Shown here: one piece after another, positions 43,015 to 52,165 of the stretch
How positions within the stretch are numbered: position 1 is the stretch's first letter
How the letters are laid out: every line of letters begins with the position of its first letter
Source: Sphingopyxis sp. H053
GTDB taxonomy: Bacteria > Pseudomonadota > Alphaproteobacteria > Sphingomonadales > Sphingomonadaceae
DNA: 64,000 nucleotides
Direction: 5' to 3'
Assembly: GCF_001468225.1 (NCBI RefSeq)
Contig: NZ_LNRU01000002.1
Span: forward strand, 372,001 to 436,000
Made by a program: the position numbers and the translations under genes
The notes under the pieces: generated by a model
Told to the model about the DNA's origin: nothing
Databases searched by the model: none
What the model saw: only the letters and a program-made list of their open reading frames with translations

Positions 43015-44007
43015 ATGCCCCGCATCCTGACCGTCGCCGGCGAGACCCTGCCGCTGCACACGCCGTTTCGCATCTCGCGCGGGGTCAAGACCGCCGCCGA
43101 GGTCGTGACCGTCGCCATCGCGCAGGATGGGGTCACCGGCCGCGGCGAATGCGTCCCCTACCCCCGCTATGGCGAGAATGTCGAAAGCACGATCGCTGCG
43201 ATCGAAGCGGCGCGCGGCGCGATCGAGCGCGGCGTGGGCCGGCAGGAGTTGCTGCAACTGATGCCCGCGGGTGCCGCGCGCAACGCGGTCGACTGCGCGC
43301 TGTGGGATCTGGAACTGCGCCTCGCGGGAAGCGATTTCGCGGCGGCGCTGGGACTTGAAAAGCCGCTCCGTCCGATCGTCACCGCAATGACGGTCAGCCT
43401 CGACACCCCCGACCGCATGGCGGTTGCTGCCGCCGCACTCGCAGACGCGCCGCTGGTCAAGGTCAAGGTCGACCGCAGCGATCCGGCCGCACAGCTGGGG
43501 GCCGTCCGCGCTGCGGCGCCCAAGCCGAAAATGATCGTCGATCCCAATGAAAGCTGGACCATATCGGAGGTCCGCGACTTGCAGGGGCTGATGACCGATC
43601 TGCGCATCGACCTGCTCGAACAGCCACTCCCCGCCGACGCCGACCGCGACCTCATCGGTTTCCGGTCGGCGATCCCGATTGCCGCCGACGAGGCGGTGCA
43701 TGTCGCGGCCGATCTCGACAGCCTGCCCGACGGCTATGGCGTCGTGAACATCAAGCTCGACAAGACCGGCGGGCTCACCGCCGCGCTCGATCTCGCGCAA
43801 GCAGCGCGCGCGCGCGGGCTCGATGTGATGACCGGCTGCATGATCAGTTCGTCGCTCTCGATCGCGCCCGCCTGGGCCATCGCGGCGACGAGCAGCTTCG
43901 TCGACCTTGACGGACCGCTCTGGCTTGCAGAGGATCGCTCGGGCGGGGTCAGCGCGGCGAACGGTATCATGGCGCCGCCGCGGCCCGGTTTCTGGGGCGG
44001 TATTTGA
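43015..44007 (+). CDS. dgcA: N-acetyl-D-glutamate racemase DgcA / dipeptide epimerase (enolase superfamily)
   Basis: A 330-aa muconate-lactonizing/epimerase-type enolase superfamily member. Catalytic Lys in APLVKVKVDRSDP, metal ligands in KMIVDPNESWTI (Asp), DLLEQPLPAD (Glu) and IAADEAVHVA (Asp), second Lys in YGVVNIKLDKTGG, and MTGCMISSS. This is the pattern of L-Ala-D/L-Glu epimerases; next to dgcN the substrate is likely N-acetyl-D-Glu, converted to N-acetyl-L-Glu. Both functions are possible and both fit peptidoglycan-peptide catabolism. Start ATG 43015, 10 bp after dgcN; the symporter gene follows after 21 bp. Confidence 0.9.
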   Translation: MPRILTVAGETLPLHTPFRISRGVKTAAEVVTVAIAQDGVTGRGECVPYPRYGENVESTIAAIEAARGAIERGVGRQELLQLMPAGAARNAVDCALWDLELRLAGSDFAAALGLEKPLRPIVTAMTVSLDTPDRMAVAAAALADAPLVKVKVDRSDPAAQLGAVRAAAPKPKMIVDPNESWTISEVRDLQGLMTDLRIDLLEQPLPADADRDLIGFRSAIPIAADEAVHVAADLDSLPDGYGVVNIKLDKTGGLTAALDLAQAARARGLDVMTGCMISSSLSIAPAWAIAATSSFVDLDGPLWLAEDRSGGVSAANGIMAPPRPGFWGGI

Positions 44008-44028
44008 TACGATAAAACAGGGGGACGG

Positions 44029-45267
44029 ATGACGGGGTTTCTTCGCGGCTGGTTCGCAGTGCCGCTGTGGCAACGCGTATTGGGCGCGATGGTCGTCGGC
44101 GTGCTGCTGGGGCTCCTGTGGCCTGCCGCGACGGGCGCGATCGCCTTCATCGGCGAATTGTTCGTCCGCGTGATCCGGATGCTCGTTGTCCCGATCGTCT
44201 TCATCAGCATCGCGTCGGGCGTCACCGCGCTCGCCGACCCGCGAAAGCTGGGGTCGGTCGGCGCGCGGACGGTCGGCCTGTTCGCGGCGACCACCTTCTG
44301 CGCGGTGTCGATCGGCATGATCGTGGGCCTGCTGCTCGAACCCGGGCAGGGCGCCGCGCTGGGCACCGCCACGCCGCACGCGCTGGGTGAGCCCAAGTCG
44401 CTGCACGACCAATTGATCGGCATCGTCCCCGTCAATATCGTCGAGGCGCTCGTTGCAGGCGACATGCTCGCGATCATCTTCTTTTCCATGCTTTTCGGCT
44501 TTGGCGTCATTCTCGCGGGGGAGCCGGGGCGCCCGATGGCAGACCTGTTGCAGTCGGCAGGGCAAGTGCTGTTCCAGCTGGTGCGGATCGTCATGGAAAT
44601 CACCCCGTTCGGCGTGCTGGCGCTGATCGCGAAGGCGGTCGCCGACAATGGCGTTGCGGTGTTCGCCAACATCGGCTGGCTGGCAGTCGGGGTCGCGGCG
44701 GGAGTCATCCTGCAGATATTGCTCGTCCACGTGCCGCTGATCGCCTTTGTCGCGCGGCGGCCGGTGCTCCGTTTCTATCGCACGATTATCGACGCGCTGG
44801 CGGTCGCCTTTTCGACCGCCTCCTCGGCCGCGACGCTGCCCGTCGCGCTCCGCATCGCGCTCGAGGATTTGCGGATCGCGCCCGGGGTCGCCAAGACCGT
44901 GCTGCCGATCGGTGCGAGCATCGGCAAGGACGGCACCGCGATGTACGTCGGGCTGCTCAGCATTTTCGCGTTGCAGGCGGTCGGCGTCGAACCCGACCTG
45001 CCGATGCTCGCGATCGTCCTGCTCACCGGCGCGCTCGCCGCGTTCGGCACGGCGCCGATCCCGTCGGCATCGCTCTTCATGCTCGCCGCCGTCCTCTCCG
45101 CAGCCGGAGTTTCGCCCGAGCAGACCGCTCTCGTCGTCGGCTTCGTCCTGCCCTTTGACCGGCTGCTCGACATGACGCGCACCGTCGCAAGCGCGAGTGC
45201 GAACCTCACGATCACCAGCGTCGTCGCGCGCTGGGAAAAAGCCGTCGAGCCGGAGGAAAAGGCGTGA
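44029..45267 (+). CDS. dicarboxylate/amino acid:cation symporter (DAACS, GltP-like)
   Basis: A 412-aa transporter with the DAACS fold: RVIRMLVVPIVFISIASGVT (helix 2), serine-rich hairpin FSTASSAATLPVAL, GASIGKDGTAMYVG (helix 7 region, family NMDGT replaced by GKDGT), GTAPIPSASLFML (second hairpin) and LPFDRLLDMTRTVASASANL (helix 8). The family carries glutamate, aspartate or C4-dicarboxylates with Na+/H+. Replacement of the usual NMDGT and NVxGD hints at an altered substrate, possibly D-Glu or an N-acyl amino acid. AGGGGGA precedes ATG 44029. Its TGA overlaps the next gene's GTG. Confidence 0.9.
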   Translation: MTGFLRGWFAVPLWQRVLGAMVVGVLLGLLWPAATGAIAFIGELFVRVIRMLVVPIVFISIASGVTALADPRKLGSVGARTVGLFAATTFCAVSIGMIVGLLLEPGQGAALGTATPHALGEPKSLHDQLIGIVPVNIVEALVAGDMLAIIFFSMLFGFGVILAGEPGRPMADLLQSAGQVLFQLVRIVMEITPFGVLALIAKAVADNGVAVFANIGWLAVGVAAGVILQILLVHVPLIAFVARRPVLRFYRTIIDALAVAFSTASSAATLPVALRIALEDLRIAPGVAKTVLPIGASIGKDGTAMYVGLLSIFALQAVGVEPDLPMLAIVLLTGALAAFGTAPIPSASLFMLAAVLSAAGVSPEQTALVVGFVLPFDRLLDMTRTVASASANLTITSVVARWEKAVEPEEKA

Positions 45268-46772
45268 CCACAGCGGCGGCCGAGGCCGTGGCGGGGGCCC
45301 TCGCAGGCGACCTGCCCGCCAGGCCATCGGCACGGCGCCTGCTCGGCCTTTACCTGCTGCTCGGCTTTTCGGCGGGGCTGCCTTTCTACATGTTCAACGC
45401 GGTGCTGACGCTGCGCCTCGCGCGGCACGGCGTCGATATCGTCATCATCGGCTTCTTCGCGTGGATCGCGTTGCTGCCGACGTTCAAATTCGCCTGGGCG
45501 CCGCTGATCGAGCGCTACGACGTGCCCGGATTTTCGCGTTTCTGGGGGCGCCGGCGCGGGTGGATCATGCTGTCGCAGCTCGGCATCTTCCTGTCGATGG
45601 TCGCGATGGCCTTCACCTCGAGCGACAAGAGCCTGCCGCTGACCGCGCTGTTCGCGGTCGTGCTCGCCTTCTGGACAACGACATTGGAGGTTGCCGCCGA
45701 CGGCTGGCGCATCGAGCTTGCGCCGACGCAGGCCGAACAGGCGCCAATCGTCGCCGCGAACCTGTGGGGCTATCGCAGCGCGATGGTCGCGGCGGGGAGC
45801 GGCGCGATCCTCGTTGCGGCGTGGGCCGACTGGACCTGGGCCTATCTGGTGATCGCTGTCGCCGCCTTCCTGCCCTTCCCGATCCTCGCGGCGATGCGGC
45901 CCGAACGCGAAGGCACCGGGGGCCGGACGCAGGCACTCGTCGCGGGAACGCTCACCAGCCTGTTCGTCATACTCGCCACCGCAATCGTCACCGCTGTGAT
46001 CGGCTGGGCGCTGCTCTCGGCGGTCCAAGGTGCGGGCATTTCGGCGAAGACCAACGTCACGCCGTTTGTATTGGCGATCGCCTTGCTGCCCTTCGTCGCG
46101 CTGGCGCTCGCCTTGCCGCGCATTCGCCGCCTGCCCGCCGATGCCCTTTCGAACGTATCGACCTTCGCCGCGCCTTATGTCGAACTGTTCTGGCGTTATG
46201 GCACGCCCGTGCTCGCGGTGCTCGCCTTCGTCTCGCTCTATCGCATGGGCGACGTACTCACGCTGACGCTGTCGCACCCGCTGTGGAACGACAAGGGTTA
46301 CAGCCTGCACCAGATCGGCATTGCCGATGGCGTCGTCGCGCTGTCCGCAAGCATGCTCGGCGTCGCACTCGGCGGCTTTCTGTCGACGCGGCTGTCGCTC
46401 GGCTGGACGCTCGGGATCGGCGCGGTGACGGCGGCGGCGGGCAACTGGATTTATGTCTGGCTGTGGCACAGCGAGCCGTCGGCCTTTGTCCTCTATACCT
46501 CGGTCGCGGTCGACCAGTTCGGCAACGGGTTCGCGGGTGCGGTGTTCGTCGTTTACCTGTCGATGCTCGTCAGCCCGACCTATCCGGGCGCGCAATATGC
46601 GCTGCTGTCGGGCTTTGCCTTCCTGCTCCCGCGTCTGCTCGCGGGCGCGTCGGGCTCGATGCAGACGCAGATCGGCTATGACGGCTTCTTTCTGCTTTCG
46701 GGCGCGCTGAGCTTTGCCGCGATCTTCCTGCTACCCATCATCGTGCGGGTGAAAGGCCGCGTGCCGACATGA
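45264..46772 (+). CDS. ampG: AmpG-like muropeptide MFS permease
   Basis: A 502-aa membrane protein of the AmpG family: GFSAGLPFYMFNAVLTLRLA, KFAWAPLIERYDVP, GRRRGWIMLSQLG, LEVAADGWRIELAP, RMGDVLTLTLSHPL and VSPTYPGAQYALLSG. AmpG imports GlcNAc-anhydroMurNAc peptides into the cytoplasm for recycling. Here it sits between an amino-acid symporter and cell-wall hydrolases, which supports peptidoglycan-fragment uptake. The GTG start overlaps the symporter stop by 4 bp, with GGAGG upstream, and its own stop overlaps the next ATG by 4 bp (ATGA). Confidence 0.9.
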   Translation: MTTAAAEAVAGALAGDLPARPSARRLLGLYLLLGFSAGLPFYMFNAVLTLRLARHGVDIVIIGFFAWIALLPTFKFAWAPLIERYDVPGFSRFWGRRRGWIMLSQLGIFLSMVAMAFTSSDKSLPLTALFAVVLAFWTTTLEVAADGWRIELAPTQAEQAPIVAANLWGYRSAMVAAGSGAILVAAWADWTWAYLVIAVAAFLPFPILAAMRPEREGTGGRTQALVAGTLTSLFVILATAIVTAVIGWALLSAVQGAGISAKTNVTPFVLAIALLPFVALALALPRIRRLPADALSNVSTFAAPYVELFWRYGTPVLAVLAFVSLYRMGDVLTLTLSHPLWNDKGYSLHQIGIADGVVALSASMLGVALGGFLSTRLSLGWTLGIGAVTAAAGNWIYVWLWHSEPSAFVLYTSVAVDQFGNGFAGAVFVVYLSMLVSPTYPGAQYALLSGFAFLLPRLLAGASGSMQTQIGYDGFFLLSGALSFAAIFLLPIIVRVKGRVPT

Positions 46773-47791
46773 CGATCGAGGCGATTTGCGAAGGGGGCTT
46801 TGCGCCCGCGCTCGAAGCGGTCGAAAGCGGCCGCATTCCCGGCGCTGCGCTGGGGATCGTGTCCGCCGACGGCGAGCGCGCGGTGCACTTCGCCGGAATG
46901 GCCGCGCTTGTCTCCGAGCGCGAGGCGCTTACACGCGATCACTGGTTCGACCTCGCCTCGCTCAGCAAGGTGATCGCGACGACCACGATCATCATGAAAC
47001 TCGCCGAACAGGGACGCCTCGACCTCGACCGGCCGCTGACCGATGCGATCCCCGATCTCCGCCAATATGACGTCGCGGGCGCTGCCGAACGCCGGCTGAC
47101 TTTTCGCGACTGCCTGATGCACAGGACCTTCCTGCCCGCGGTCGAGCCCATATACACCTATGGCGACGATCCGGCGCGGCTGCGCGCGTTTGTCCTGCAG
47201 CGCGAATGGCGGCACGGACCGCCGGTCTATTCGGACATCAATTTCATCCTGCTCGGCATCGCGATCGAGCGCCTCACGGGCGCGCCGCTGTCGGACTGGC
47301 CGTTCGGCGCGGGGCTCGGCTTTGGCCCGCCGCCCGGCCCGGCGGTCGCCACCGAGGATTGCAGCTGGCGCGGGCGCGTGATGAAGGGCGAGGTGCACGA
47401 CGAAAATGCGTTCGCGCTCGGCGGCGCGCCGGGTCATGCGGGGCTGTTCGGCACGGTCGATGGCGTGCTGGGGTTCGCGCGCGCGATGCTTGATGGCTCG
47501 ATGCTGTCGCCCGCGATGTTGGCCGAGGTGCGCACAGCGGACGAACGCCATCGCACTTGTGGGTGGGAGCGCGCCTTTGCCGGATGGCATGGCGGCGATG
47601 CCTGTTCGGCCGACACGATCGGTCACACGGGTTTTACCGGCACCGGGCTGTGGATCGATTTCGAGCGCGGCGTTGCGTGGACCTTACTCACCAACCGGGT
47701 CCATCCGACCCGCCACGCCGACAGCGGCATCACGATCCTGCGCCCCGCGGTGGGCGAGCGGGTCATTACAGCTTGGGACGAACGAAATTAA
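46769..47791 (+). CDS. cytoplasmic SxxK serine hydrolase (beta-lactamase/class C-like fold)
   Basis: A 340-aa protein with the Beta-lactamase (PF00144) pattern: S64-L-S-K67 nucleophile/base pair in FDLASLSKVIATTTI, Tyr motif in GPPVYSDINFILLG, and HTGFTGTGLWID replacing the KTG motif. There is no signal peptide, so it should act in the cytoplasm, after AmpG import. A role as a muropeptide or D-amino-acid esterase/peptidase is plausible; resistance to beta-lactams is unlikely for a cytoplasmic enzyme. It is coupled to ampG by ATGA and followed after 1 bp by dacB. Confidence 0.87.
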   Translation: MTIEAICEGGFAPALEAVESGRIPGAALGIVSADGERAVHFAGMAALVSEREALTRDHWFDLASLSKVIATTTIIMKLAEQGRLDLDRPLTDAIPDLRQYDVAGAAERRLTFRDCLMHRTFLPAVEPIYTYGDDPARLRAFVLQREWRHGPPVYSDINFILLGIAIERLTGAPLSDWPFGAGLGFGPPPGPAVATEDCSWRGRVMKGEVHDENAFALGGAPGHAGLFGTVDGVLGFARAMLDGSMLSPAMLAEVRTADERHRTCGWERAFAGWHGGDACSADTIGHTGFTGTGLWIDFERGVAWTLLTNRVHPTRHADSGITILRPAVGERVITAWDERN

Positions 47792-47792
47792 T

Positions 47793-49274
47793 ATGACGAC
47801 ATCGATTGGACGCTTCGCGCTCGCATCGGCTCTCGCGCTGTCGCTTTCGCTGACCGCGGCCCACGCACAGACGACCCCGGCGCCCCTGCCACTGCTGACG
47901 ACGGTCGAACAGAAACTGGCCGAGGGACCCGCGGGGTCGCGCTTCGGCCTGCTCGTCACCACGCTCGATGGCGAAGTGCTGCTGTCGATCGCTCCCGACC
48001 AGCGCTTCATCCCCGCCTCGAACACCAAGATGTTCACGACCGCGATCGCCTATGCCGAGCTGCCGTTGCTCCAGCGGACGGCAAAGGGCACCGGCGTGCG
48101 GCTCGAAACGGGCGCCGATGGCAAGGTCGACGTCGTGCTGCACGGCCGCGGCGACGCGCTGCTGTCGAGCGTCGACGACTGCAAGGTCGATTGCCTTCAG
48201 ACGCTCGCCGACGCGGTCGCGGCGAAGACGCGCCAGGTCCGCAACATCATCGGCGACGACAGCTGGTTCCCCGACGAGCGCTGGGGCCCGGGGATGAGCT
48301 GGAACAATATCCAGTCGCGTTACGGCACCGGCACCTCGGCGCTGACGCTCGACGACAATGAGCTGGTGGTGAAGCTGACGCCGGGCGTGGTCGGCGCCGC
48401 GCCGGGTGTGCAGGCATCGGGCTATTATATCATCGAAAATCGGGTCACGACCGTCGCGGGCAAGGAAGAGGCGATCGAGGCCGACCGCATGCCGAACAGC
48501 CGTGTCCTTCGCCTGACGGGCACCGTCGGCGCCGAGGTCGCGCCCCTGACGCTGCGCTATGGCATCGACGATCCGGCGCATTATGCCGCGTGGCGCCTTG
48601 GCGAATTGCTGCGCGCGCGCGGTGTACGCGTCGATGGCCAAATCGAAGCACGCCACCGGCCGCTGACGCCCGCCGACGATCCCGAGAACCGCAAGGGCAC
48701 GACGGCCACCCTGCCCGCCGAACCCGCGATGCTTGCCGAATTGCCCGCGCCGTCGCTCGCCGAAAATATGGTGCGGATCAACAAGGAGAGCCAGAATCTC
48801 CACACCGAACTGATGCTGCGCCGCGTCGCGCGGCAGGCGGGCAGCGGCTCGATCGCCGACGGGCAGGCGGTGATGCATCGCGTGATGACGCAGGCGGGGC
48901 TGCCCGCGACCGGCTATTTCTTTGCCGATGGCTCGGGCATGTCGTCGTATAATCGCATCACCCCTCGCGCCGCGGTCGGCCTGCTCGGCTGGATCGCGCG
49001 CCAGCCGTGGGGCATGGCGTGGCGCGGAACGCTGCCGATCGCCGGGCGCGACGGGACGCTGCAGAGCCGTTTCAAGGGCACGATTTTGGAGGGCAAATTG
49101 TTCGCCAAGACCGGATCGCTCAATGCGTCGCGCGCGCTGTCGGGTTATCTGACGACGCGCAGCGGCAAGACGCTGATCTTCTCGGCGCTGGCGAACGACA
49201 TGCCCGAGGACACCGATGCGCAGGCCACCGCCGCGGTCGACCGCGCGCTCGTGGCGATCGCCGAGGCGCTTTAG
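47793..49274 (+). CDS. dacB: D-alanyl-D-alanine carboxypeptidase/endopeptidase (PBP4, DacB)
   Basis: A 493-aa class C low-molecular-mass PBP with signal MTTSIGRFALASALALSLSL (cleavage near AHA). The active-site triad is S76-N-T-K79 (RFIPASNTKMFTTA), the SxN element in DGSGMSSYNRITPR and KTG in LFAKTGSLNASRALS. The large insert between SxxK and SxN is typical of PBP4. It cleaves D-Ala-D-Ala and meso-DAP crosslinks in the periplasm, generating peptides for the AmpG/Dgc route. Last gene of the operon, starting 1 bp after the SxxK hydrolase stop; convergent with the acylase. Confidence 0.92.
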   Translation: MTTSIGRFALASALALSLSLTAAHAQTTPAPLPLLTTVEQKLAEGPAGSRFGLLVTTLDGEVLLSIAPDQRFIPASNTKMFTTAIAYAELPLLQRTAKGTGVRLETGADGKVDVVLHGRGDALLSSVDDCKVDCLQTLADAVAAKTRQVRNIIGDDSWFPDERWGPGMSWNNIQSRYGTGTSALTLDDNELVVKLTPGVVGAAPGVQASGYYIIENRVTTVAGKEEAIEADRMPNSRVLRLTGTVGAEVAPLTLRYGIDDPAHYAAWRLGELLRARGVRVDGQIEARHRPLTPADDPENRKGTTATLPAEPAMLAELPAPSLAENMVRINKESQNLHTELMLRRVARQAGSGSIADGQAVMHRVMTQAGLPATGYFFADGSGMSSYNRITPRAAVGLLGWIARQPWGMAWRGTLPIAGRDGTLQSRFKGTILEGKLFAKTGSLNASRALSGYLTTRSGKTLIFSALANDMPEDTDAQATAAVDRALVAIAEAL

Positions 49275-49290
49275 GCAACCATTTTGTATC

Positions 49291-49370
49291 CGTTCGTGTC
49301 GAGCGAAGTCGAGACACTGGTCGGGGTCGCGTAAGGCCGAGGGGCATCTCGACTTCGCTCGATGCGAGCG
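49291..49370. repeat. inverted extragenic repeat between convergent genes
   Basis: Arms at 49291-49317 and 49344-49370 share GTCGAGCGAAGTCGAGA and its complement with few mismatches. Each arm also contains the TCGAGCGAAGTCGA-type motif common between genes in sphingomonads. Its position between dacB and the acylase suggests a bidirectional terminator. Confidence 0.65.
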
Positions 49371-49389
49371 GATTTGGTCGTGGCTTAGT

Positions 49390-51774
49390 TCATCCAGCCG
49401 CAGGCGTCAGGATCATCCGCCCCACGGCATGCCGGTCAACCGCTACCTTGCTGAACCACAAGGGCTGCATCGCGCCTGCCAGCCAATAGGGATAAAAGTC
49501 GCGGTAGCGCGGCGAGCGCGGATCGGCGGACTGGCCGGGGAGCAGCAGGAAGCGGCTGTTGTCCCACGCGCCGACGTCGGCGACGAACAGATAGCTCGCG
49601 CCGTGCGACACGTTGAAGCCCCGCTTGAGATTGAAGCCGCGCGCCATCGGCGTCGTCCCGTCGCCGCCCGACCTGCCGCCCTCGATCCGGGGGAATGCCG
49701 CCGCGATCGCCGGGTTCGACGACAGCGGATGCGCGATCGTGACGCGGTGCAGGTCGCCCCATTTCCAGCGCGCCGGATCGGGGCCGCCGAGTTCGACCGC
49801 CTTTGTCCATCCGGCCGCCAGCGCGCCGTCGACCAGCGCGTCGCGCGCCGCGACAGGATCGTCGCCCAGCCTTTTGTCGGCCGCCGCGAGGAGGCGCAGC
49901 ATTTCCGACAGATTGACCGACGCGATCAGGTCGCGCGCGCCCGCGGGCACGATCCGGTCGTAAAAGGCCGTCGATAGCGCCGGCATCACCATTTCATACA
50001 GCAGCGCCGCCGCGCTATCCGCCTCGATCCCGCAATCCCATCGCCGCAGCAATGCGGCGGCGGGGGCGGCCGCCGCCGTGGGATTGGTAGGGAGCAGCTT
50101 CAGCAGCGCGCGCGCCGGAAGCGACTGGACGTCGTGTTGAAGCGCGATGCTGTCCTCGATCCGGTGCTTCGGCTGGCTGCGCAGCACCTCGGCGACGCGA
50201 TCGTAGCGGAAGGGATCGCTCCAGCTGAAGCTGATGATCCGCTCGCGATACGGATAGCCCGCCGGCAGATTCATCTGGTTTGCCGAGGCGAACCAGCCTT
50301 CGCGCGGGTTATAGACGTGGGGCATATCCTCGACGGGCAAGATACCCGTCCAGTCGAAATCGCCATCGCCCGGCGCGGGAAACAGCCCGTCATGTTTCGG
50401 CCGGCGCGGGGTGAAACCGATCGTCTGCCAGCCCGTGTTGCCGTCGATGTCGGCATAATGGAGGTTGGTCGGCGACACGTGCAGCTTGAATGCCTGCCGC
50501 AGCGACGCCCAGTCCTTCGACAGGTTGATCGCGATGATCGCGAACCGCTGGTTGGCGCCGGGCAGCATGCTGACCGTGGCGAACGCAACGGCGCGATTGC
50601 GCGCGACGTCGTCCGACACGATCGGGCGGCCCGCGGCATAGCGCAGCGTCACGCGTTCGCTCGGCGCGCCCTTGACTAATATCTCGTCCTCGAAGGTCTC
50701 GAACGCCTTCCATTTGCCCTTGTGCCAATAGCGGCCCGGATCGCCCTCCTTGGTGCGCAGGACGAACAGGTCGGTCTGGTCGATGTGGAAGTTCGTGCGG
50801 CCGAAGGCAAAGCGGTCGGTGTGCCCCTGCATGATGCCGGGCAGCCCCGGCGCGCCCGCGCCGATGACGTCGAGCCCCGGTGCCGACAGATGGCACATAT
50901 GCCGCGGGCTGGCGCGGCCGATGCCGAGGTGCGGATCGTTGGCGAGAATCGGCCGTCCGGTGGCGCTGCGCGACGGCGAAACGGTCCACGCATTGCTGCC
51001 CAGCGCGAAGCGATCAGTCCAACGTTGTTCGGGGTCGAGCGATGCTTCCTGCACCGGATCGAAATCCATCGGGCGGCTTGCCGGATCGAGGACGCCGAGG
51101 TCGGCGTCGCTCACCGCCGCGACGTCGAGCCCTTCGGGCACGGTGAAGGACCAGGCGGGGCGCAGCGGCACCATCAGCTGGTCGACGTCGAGCAGTCCGC
51201 GCGCTTGCAGCTGTGCGCGGCGCACCTCGTCGTCGGCGTCGCCCATGCCGATGCCGCGATTGCGAACGAGATCCGCCATCTCCCAGCGCAGCGGGCTGAT
51301 CCCCAATATGCCATATTCGAGCGGCAGCTGCGCCGGATCGGCGGCGAGTTCCGCGATCCGGGCGTTGACGCCGGCGACATAACCGCGCGCGCATTCGAGC
51401 ACGTCCGCCGGCAGCGCCGCGAGTTCGGCATCGATGTCGCCGCGATAGAGAAAGAGCCGCGCCGCCTTGTCGGCGGCGACGAAACGCGGTCCGAAGGCCT
51501 CGGCCATCCGCCCCATGTCGCGGCGATGTTCCATGTCGATCTGGAACAGCCGGTCGCGCGCGACGAGATAGCCTTGCCCGAAAAAGGCATCGTGCAGCGA
51601 GGCCGCGCGGACATGCGGCACGCCCAGCTCGTCTTCGACCACCTCGACCGGCGCGCGCGCGCCGGACAGGCTGATCGTTTGCGCGGCGCCCTTGATCCGG
51701 GGTTTCGCGAACAGGCTTCCCGGCACCGCGACAAGCGCGACCGAAGCCAGCAGAAACGCGCGGCGCTGGATCAA
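49390..51774 (-). CDS. penicillin-acylase-family Ntn hydrolase (N-acyl amidase)
   Basis: A 794-aa precursor. TTG 51774 is chosen because GGGGAGG lies 5 nt upstream and the product opens with a twin-Arg-like signal (MIQRRAFLLASVALVAVPGS). Alpha-chain VEVVEDELGVPHVRAASLHD, spacer, then nucleophile Ser260 at the start of the beta chain (ALGSNAWTVSPSRS), and ANDPHLGIGRASPRHMCHLS, as in penicillin G acylase, AHL acylases and PvdQ relatives. It probably removes an acyl group from an amino acid or peptide in the periplasm. A LysR box 87 bp upstream ties it to the D-amino-acid regulon. Substrate unproven. Confidence 0.9.
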   Translation of the reverse strand: MIQRRAFLLASVALVAVPGSLFAKPRIKGAAQTISLSGARAPVEVVEDELGVPHVRAASLHDAFFGQGYLVARDRLFQIDMEHRRDMGRMAEAFGPRFVAADKAARLFLYRGDIDAELAALPADVLECARGYVAGVNARIAELAADPAQLPLEYGILGISPLRWEMADLVRNRGIGMGDADDEVRRAQLQARGLLDVDQLMVPLRPAWSFTVPEGLDVAAVSDADLGVLDPASRPMDFDPVQEASLDPEQRWTDRFALGSNAWTVSPSRSATGRPILANDPHLGIGRASPRHMCHLSAPGLDVIGAGAPGLPGIMQGHTDRFAFGRTNFHIDQTDLFVLRTKEGDPGRYWHKGKWKAFETFEDEILVKGAPSERVTLRYAAGRPIVSDDVARNRAVAFATVSMLPGANQRFAIIAINLSKDWASLRQAFKLHVSPTNLHYADIDGNTGWQTIGFTPRRPKHDGLFPAPGDGDFDWTGILPVEDMPHVYNPREGWFASANQMNLPAGYPYRERIISFSWSDPFRYDRVAEVLRSQPKHRIEDSIALQHDVQSLPARALLKLLPTNPTAAAAPAAALLRRWDCGIEADSAAALLYEMVMPALSTAFYDRIVPAGARDLIASVNLSEMLRLLAAADKRLGDDPVAARDALVDGALAAGWTKAVELGGPDPARWKWGDLHRVTIAHPLSSNPAIAAAFPRIEGGRSGGDGTTPMARGFNLKRGFNVSHGASYLFVADVGAWDNSRFLLLPGQSADPRSPRYRDFYPYWLAGAMQPLWFSKVAVDRHAVGRMILTPAAG

Positions 51775-51860
51775 CAGGCCCTCCCCGATCAGATATGAAA
51801 TGACGAAACGCGACCCTATCGCAGCATCGCACCGCAGGGCCATAGCAAGCGGGCTGCGTC

Positions 51861-51879
51861 CTATAACTACAAGCTATTC
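51861..51879. promoter_or_regulatory. LysR-type box 3 (acylase promoter)
   Basis: CTATAACTACAAGCTATTC shares CTATA, the T-N11-A core and AAGCTAT with boxes 1 and 2 (the final ATAG is ATTC). It lies 87 bp upstream of the acylase start and about 290 bp before the TonB receptor start. Confidence 0.55.
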
Positions 51880-52165
51880 AGCGGCGCCATATCTTCGGGC
51901 TATATGTCCATATCGCCAGGTTAGTGGCCAAGCTGTTGACCCCCCGCAACCACCCTGTAACCTCGTTGTCACGAAACCGGCTGTCTGCGCGCTTCGGCTG
52001 CGACGATGGCCGGACCGTATAACGAACATCACGAAATATAAGAAGGCGGGCCAAGCATCCGCCAAATGGTCAGGTGGGACAAATAGGGCAGCCAGCCCGG
52101 CACCGCGCCGGGGCACGCCTCGGGCGGCGTGCGGCTCGGCTCTGGGTAAAAAGGGGACTGCTGAT
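51880..52165 (+). promoter_or_regulatory. leader/promoter region of the second TonB receptor
   Basis: About 290 bp without a convincing gene. GGGCTATATGTCCATATC near 51897 could supply promoter elements. AAGGGG lies about 10 nt before the receptor ATG. Confidence 0.35.

Noticed and set aside
46769..47791. Antibiotic-resistance beta-lactamase
   Set aside because: No signal peptide, a changed KTG motif and a cell-wall recycling operon point to a cytoplasmic hydrolase instead.
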